Source: Myxococcota bacterium
Lineage (GTDB): Bacteria; Myxococcota_A; UBA796; UBA9615; JAKLKC01
Direction of reading: 5' to 3'
Assembly: GCA_023150875.1 (NCBI GenBank)
Contig: JAKLKC010000060.1
Location: 1-37,545, forward strand
Length of the DNA stretch: 37,545 nt
Below the pieces are notes generated by a model, which saw only the letters and a program-made list of their open reading frames with translations, was not told where the DNA came from and searched no databases. How positions within the stretch are numbered: the first letter of the stretch is position 1; each line of letters opens with the position of its first letter. Made by a program: the position numbers and the translations under genes. This document shows, in pieces, positions 34,237 through 37,545 of the stretch.

Positions 34237-34902
34237 TCAGACGCCGCCCTCCCGGTCCCCGATCTCGGCCTCCCCGGAGCGGCTCCGGGGCGGCGGCTCC
34301 CCCTGGCCCGCCATCCAGGCGCGGACGCGGGGGAGGATCGACGCCTCCCAGCGGGGATCCAGCCGATCCTCCAGGAAGCGCCCGTAGATCGCGCCCACCA
34401 CCGCCATGGCCTCCTCGAAGAGGAACATGCGGTCGTAGACCATGGGCTCGACGTCCCCCTTCTTGACGGTCTGGGGGACCTTGAGGCCCGAGACGTCCAG
34501 GGTCTCGCCCCGGAGCGACAGGGTGTACTCGCGATCGGCCAGGCGGAGCCCCAGCCGGGCCTCCTCGGGGACCTTGCCCGCCCGCAGCGCCGCCCGCGCC
34601 TCTTCGGTGGACGACGGCGCGCCTCCCTTGAAGCTGGCGGTCTGGGGATCCTCGCCCCGGCCCCGCATCACCAGGCGGTCGTCGACCCAGAAGTCCACCG
34701 CCCCGAAGGTCGGCAGCTCGATCCGACCGAAGTCCCGGTCCACCCGGTACCAGATCCAGGCCAGGAACTCCCGCCCCAGGAAGCGGTTCGACGGGTGCTC
34801 GTCGGGTTCGAGGTCGAAGCCCTCCCCCTGCTCCTCCGGGGGCTCCCCCTCGTAGAAGGGGTCGTCCTCCGCCTCCTCGGGACCCTCCACGAAGCCGCTC
34901 AT
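34237..34902 (-). CDS. RdgC-like protein, C-terminal half on its own gene
   Basis: A 221-residue cytoplasmic protein. It starts with an acidic Glu/Pro stretch, then NRFLGREFLAWIWYRVDRDFG, a strand-rich core (VDFWVDDRLVMRG, ARLGLRLADREYTLSLRGETLDVSGLKVP) and a helical end (MFLFEEAMAVVGAIYGRFLEDRL). The FLGREFLxWxWxR block is, as I recall, typical of the C-terminal part of RdgC-type proteins in this bacterial group. ATG at 34902 overlaps the stop of the N-terminal half gene as ATGA. So the two halves of what is one protein elsewhere appear coupled here. The last 25 residues are disordered. Confidence 0.65.
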   Translation of the reverse strand: MSGFVEGPEEAEDDPFYEGEPPEEQGEGFDLEPDEHPSNRFLGREFLAWIWYRVDRDFGRIELPTFGAVDFWVDDRLVMRGRGEDPQTASFKGGAPSSTEEARAALRAGKVPEEARLGLRLADREYTLSLRGETLDVSGLKVPQTVKKGDVEPMVYDRMFLFEEAMAVVGAIYGRFLEDRLDPRWEASILPRVRAWMAGQGEPPPRSRSGEAEIGDREGGV

Positions 34903-35555
34903 GCGTCCTCCTCGGGGCTCGCCAGGAGCGCGTCCCCGGCGGGAAAGAGCATCGACGTCCCCGCCCCGTCGAAGGCCCGCAGCCTCTCGTCCCGGTCCGG
35001 AGCGAGCTGGAGCCCGAGCCGCACAGGCCCAAGGGGGCGCAGGTGCACCTGGAAGGTGCGGGAGAAGAGCTTGCGGAACCGGTCGTTGGTCTTCTCCGAC
35101 AGCGAGAAGAACAGCACCTCGTTCCGAACGATGTCCCACATCACCTCGATGGAGGACACCGTGGGGAGCTGGCGCGGCAGCAGGTGGAGCTCCAGGCGGT
35201 CCCGCAGCTCCTTCTTCACCGCCGCGGGCACCCGCTCGCGCCCGCTCTGCTGCATCCACTTGCGGTACTCGTTGTCCAGCAGCGCGTTGAACAGGCGGGC
35301 GGGGAGCTTCTTGACGTCGGTCCGCAGCGCGAACGCGAAGTACTGGGAGTACATGCACTTGTCGAGGGTGAACTCGGTGTCGGTCAGGTTGTGGGCCGAC
35401 ACCCAGCCCGAAACCTCGCCCTTCTTGGCGGCGGAGAGGGGCTCCTGGAACGCCTGCTCCTGGAGGCGCTGGAGGTAGCGGTCCCGGGACGCCTCCACGT
35501 CCGCGGCCAGCACCAGGTAGCGGCGGCAGGTGAACGAGCCCTTGAGCAGTCCCAC
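34899..35555 (-). CDS. RdgC-like protein, N-terminal half on its own gene
   Basis: A 218-residue protein beginning MGLLKGSFTCRRYLV, then GWVSAHNL, LPARLFNALLDNEYRKWMQQSGRERVPAAVKKELRDRLELHLLPRQLP and VSSIEVMWDIVRNEVLFFSLSEKTNDRFRKLFSRTF. This follows the N-terminal domain of RdgC, a ring-forming DNA-binding protein that limits RecA-driven recombination; the block K/R-x5-L-LPR-x5-S matches the E. coli form LLPRAFSRFSQTMMWID. GTG at 35555 has GAGGGG before it. It lies seven bases after the rhodanese-like stop and overlaps the C-terminal half gene by ATGA. Confidence 0.75.
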   Translation of the reverse strand: MGLLKGSFTCRRYLVLAADVEASRDRYLQRLQEQAFQEPLSAAKKGEVSGWVSAHNLTDTEFTLDKCMYSQYFAFALRTDVKKLPARLFNALLDNEYRKWMQQSGRERVPAAVKKELRDRLELHLLPRQLPTVSSIEVMWDIVRNEVLFFSLSEKTNDRFRKLFSRTFQVHLRPLGPVRLGLQLAPDRDERLRAFDGAGTSMLFPAGDALLASPEEDA

Positions 35556-35562
35556 GGGCCCC

Positions 35563-36267
35563 TCAGCGGTCGCCGGGGACGAGGGCCCCCGGCCACCGGG
35601 CGATGCCCCCGTCCAGTACCAGCACCGGCGCGTAGCCGAGGTTCCGCAGGAAGTTGGCCGCGCCCGCGGCGGCGCCGTCTCCGCCGTCGATCAGCACCAG
35701 GGCCTTGTCCCGGGCCAGGGCGTCCCGCCCCCGCTCCAGGTCCCCGAAGGGGACGGAGAGGGCCCCGTAGACGTGCCCCGCCGCGAACGCCGACGCGGAC
35801 CGAAGGTCGACGATCTGGACGGGCCCCTCCCCCGCCTGGAGGCGCCGGAGCAGCTCGGGTCCGGCCACCGAGACCTCGCCGGCCCAGGGGTGGGCGGGGG
35901 AGGGTGGAGCGGGGGCCGGGACCGGCGTCATCGCCGCGGCCGGGGGCCGCGCCGTGGGGCGCTTGAACACCGCCAGCATCCCGCCGTCGGGCACCGAGAT
36001 CGTCTCCACCAGCTCCCAGCCCGCGGCGCCGGCGGCGTTCAGGCGGATCTCGAGCTGGGGAGCGCCCAGGAACTGGGCGGGGCCCACCACGGGCTGCTTC
36101 GTCACCCACTCGACCCTCTCGACGCGGTACTCCCAGCGGAGGGGATCGGCCGCGGCGGCGGGACGGGGCGCCGCTCCCAGGGCCAGGCCCAGGGCGAGGG
36201 CCAGCGCCGCGGGGAGGCGCGGCCGGCGCGGGCACGCGCCGGAGCGGGGGGACGGATCCGAGGCCAT
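35563..36267 (-). CDS. Secreted DUF4177-rhodanese fusion without catalytic cysteine
   Basis: A 234-residue exported protein with a signal peptide (LPAALALALGLALGAAPRPAAA). A DUF4177-like domain follows (WEYRVERVEWVT...LNAAGAAGWELVETI...MLAVFKRP), then a Pro/Ala linker and a rhodanese domain (VQIVDLRSASAFAAGHVYGALSVPFGDL, VLDGGIARWPGAL). The active-site loop, normally starting with Cys, reads LIDGGDGAAAG, so sulfur transfer is unlikely and a binding role is more probable. ATG at 36267 is chosen over 36276 because GAGGG is then about nine bases away. It is the first gene of the operon with the RdgC-like halves, behind a strong promoter. Confidence 0.8.
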   Translation of the reverse strand: MASDPSPRSGACPRRPRLPAALALALGLALGAAPRPAAAADPLRWEYRVERVEWVTKQPVVGPAQFLGAPQLEIRLNAAGAAGWELVETISVPDGGMLAVFKRPTARPPAAAMTPVPAPAPPSPAHPWAGEVSVAGPELLRRLQAGEGPVQIVDLRSASAFAAGHVYGALSVPFGDLERGRDALARDKALVLIDGGDGAAAGAANFLRNLGYAPVLVLDGGIARWPGALVPGDR

Positions 36268-36365
36268 ACGAAGCATCCCTCGTGGACGAGCGGGGGGCGG
36301 GCGGGCCATCCCGGAACGGCGCCCGCACCGGAGGAGCCGCTCCGGACGAACGCACCCGCGCGGGG

Positions 36366-36378
36366 GGTTTGCCAAACC
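36366..36378. promoter_or_regulatory. Palindrome GGTTTGCCAAACC, candidate operator
   Basis: A perfect 13-base palindrome (6 + 1 + 6) lies about 6-18 bases after the predicted start of the minus-strand promoter, a classical repressor position. The regulator is unknown. Confidence 0.45.
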
Positions 36379-36388
36379 GGAAGGGGGC

Positions 36389-36400
36389 CCACTATAGTGG
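36389..36400. promoter_or_regulatory. Palindrome CCACTATAGTGG giving -10 hexamers on both strands
   Basis: This perfect 12-base palindrome contains TATAGT in both directions. On the minus strand it is the -10 of the rhodanese operon. On the plus strand (36393-36398) it could be a -10 for the FHA gene, but the plus-strand -35 is poor. Confidence 0.5.
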
Positions 36401-36420
36401 CCGACGTCCTCGGGTGTCAA
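36391..36420 (-). promoter_or_regulatory. Strong sigma-70 promoter of the rhodanese-RdgC operon
   Basis: On the minus strand a perfect TTGACA (36420-36415), 18 bases, then TATAGT (36396-36391, five of six). The predicted start is near 36384, giving a leader of about 117 bases. Confidence 0.65.
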
Positions 36421-36595
36421 AGCAGCCGGGCCCCCGTCCGCACGGGCGGCGAACGCCCGGCCCGCGGAGCCGCCGCGAGGGCCGAGGGGCGGCGCCCGGG
36501 CCGGTCCCCCGACACACTCCACCCCCCCTGGCACGGGCGGGTGGTCGCCGCCCGTCGCCCCGGCATGCCGGCGCGGGCCGCGGGAGCCGGTCGCG

Positions 36596-37545
36596 GTGCA
36601 GCAGAAGCTCGTCATCCCGCGCTTCGAGGTCATCAGGGACGGTCGCGTCGTGCAGTCGTTCCCCATGACCCGGCGCGCGCTGGTCATCGGGTCCGCCGAG
36701 ACCGCCCACGTCCGCCTCCGCCTCCCCGGCGTCGCCCCGGAGCACGTCTCCGTCGAGGTGGTGGGGGGGAGCTTCATCGAGGCGACGAACCTCGCCGGGG
36801 ATCCCGACGTCCGCGTGGACGGGCGCCCGCTCCGCCGCGAGCGCCTCCAGGCCGGATCGGTCCTCCAGGTCGCGGGGATCGGGCTCCGTCTCGTCTACGC
36901 GGCCCCGGACGCCGCGGGCGCCGCCTCGGGAGCGCCCTCCCCCGCCGCGTCCGGCGCCGCGTCCGGGTCCTTCGCTTCGTCCTCTCAGCCCCTCCCCAGC
37001 CTGACCGCGGTGGCGAGGGTGGCGGTCGCGCCCGCCGCCGCGCCCGCCGCGGCCCCCACCTCCCTGACGCCCGCGGCCGCCCCAGCCCCGACGCCCGCGG
37101 CCACCCCGGCGCCTCCGCGGCCCGCGCCCACGCCCTCGCCCCCGCCCACGAGGCCCGCGCCCACGCCCCCGCGGCCTGAACCTACGACCGCGCCGGCGCC
37201 TCCGCGCCCCGCGCCGGCACCGGCCATGCCGGTCCTCCTGATCCAGCCCCCCGGCGGCGCCCCCAAGCGGGTGCCGATGGTGCCGGGCCGGTTCGTCGTC
37301 GGGAGCGCGGGGGGCGCCATCGTCCTCCGCCTTCCCGGGGTCGCCGGCCGCCACGCCGAGCTGGTGGTGGGCCCCAGCGGCGAGGTGTCGGTGCGGGACC
37401 TGGGCTCGGGATCGCCGACCCTGGTGAACGAACGTCCCATCCAGGAGGCCGCCCTCGCCCCGGGAGACCGACTCCAGGTGGGCAGCGTGCTCCTGGCGGT
37501 GGAGGGTACCGCCGCCGCCACCGCGCCGCCGCCACCGGCCGCCCG
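36596..37545 (+). CDS. Two-FHA-domain protein (cut by window end)
   Basis: At least 316 residues; the frame runs off the window. GTG at 36596 follows GGGAG at nine bases. The first FHA-type domain spans about residues 5-100 (ALVIGSAETAHVRLRLPGVAPEHVSVEV, LQAGSVLQVAGIGLRLVY). A 100-residue Pro/Ala/Thr linker follows. A second FHA-type domain starts at about residue 215 (GRFVVGSAGGAIVLRLPGVAGRHAELVV, SVRDLGSGSPTLVNERPI, LAPGDRLQVGSVLLAVE). FHA domains bind phosphothreonine peptides, which points to Ser/Thr kinase signalling. The N residue of the peptide-binding site is present in the second domain (VNERPI). What follows is unknown. Confidence 0.85.
   Translation, partial: MQQKLVIPRFEVIRDGRVVQSFPMTRRALVIGSAETAHVRLRLPGVAPEHVSVEVVGGSFIEATNLAGDPDVRVDGRPLRRERLQAGSVLQVAGIGLRLVYAAPDAAGAASGAPSPAASGAASGSFASSSQPLPSLTAVARVAVAPAAAPAAAPTSLTPAAAPAPTPAATPAPPRPAPTPSPPPTRPAPTPPRPEPTTAPAPPRPAPAPAMPVLLIQPPGGAPKRVPMVPGRFVVGSAGGAIVLRLPGVAGRHAELVVGPSGEVSVRDLGSGSPTLVNERPIQEAALAPGDRLQVGSVLLAVEGTAAATAPPPPAA

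Larger units (their letters stand above)
36277..36595. other. 319-bp divergent intergenic region (rhodanese / FHA genes)
   Basis: No gene is seen. It contains a strong minus-strand promoter (36391-36420), two perfect palindromes (36366-36378 and 36389-36400), and GC-rich DNA with no other clear signal before the FHA gene. Confidence 0.7.

Noticed and set aside
36529-36544. Sigma-54 promoter for the FHA gene from TGGCACG
   Set aside because: The downstream element does not resemble TTGC and the spacing fails.

Overview
The window is very GC-rich DNA (by eye well over 70% G+C) from a Gram-negative bacterium. It encodes lipid A/Kdo enzymes (waaA, lpxK, an LpxL-type acyltransferase), many lipoproteins, a sigma-54 type promoter, BolA, RdgC-like proteins and FHA proteins. 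An Asp-rich lipoprotein linker (DDDTVSDDDATGDDD) together with this mix suggests a Myxococcota/deltaproteobacterial lineage. That placement is inference; no rRNA gene is present. Most long antisense reading frames are G+C shadows of real genes.

Layout. (1) 1-6174, minus strand: three exported hydrolases in one operon, a neutral-ceramidase-like lipoprotein, an agarase-like/GH-A lipoprotein and a GH31 lipoprotein, the last two joined by a TTGA stop/start overlap. (2) 6298-8465, plus strand: dusB and a small secreted protein of unknown function, each with a recognisable promoter. (3) 8466-9136: an intergenic region that reads, on the minus strand, as a small-RNA gene. It has a textbook sigma-54 promoter, two near-identical 71-72 nt structured units that expose a C-rich strand, and a perfect intrinsic terminator. 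(4) 9137-11800, minus: a CbbO/NorD-like VWA protein. Its CbbQ/NorQ-type AAA+ partner is encoded 9 kb away at 20980-21861, beside a HAD phosphatase. (5) 12174-18779, plus: sbcD-sbcC and a RhlE-type DEAD-box helicase. (6) 18776-18986: a 211-bp palindromic repeat that supplies the stop codons of both flanking genes; its right end recurs at 1-73. (7) 18983-20623, minus: a ketopantoate-reductase-like protein and a Phd/ParE-type toxin-antitoxin pair. (8) 22970-28363: a sulfatase-fold lipoprotein that has lost its metal ligands, and a waaA-lpxK-lpxL-like operon coupled by GTGA overlaps. (9) 28610-33859: a divergent aldehyde dehydrogenase lacking its usual general-base Glu, then a DoxX-lipoprotein-DUF547 operon and a Nudix hydrolase. 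(10) 33971-37545: a BolA-like gene, an operon of a secreted DUF4177-rhodanese (no catalytic Cys) with RdgC-like N- and C-halves on two overlapping genes, and a divergent two-FHA protein cut by the window end. The last operon has a perfect -35 and two palindromes in its promoter region.

The most novel signals are the twin C-rich small RNA (8595-8925), the split RdgC, the separated CbbQ/CbbO motor pair and the run of likely pseudoenzymes.
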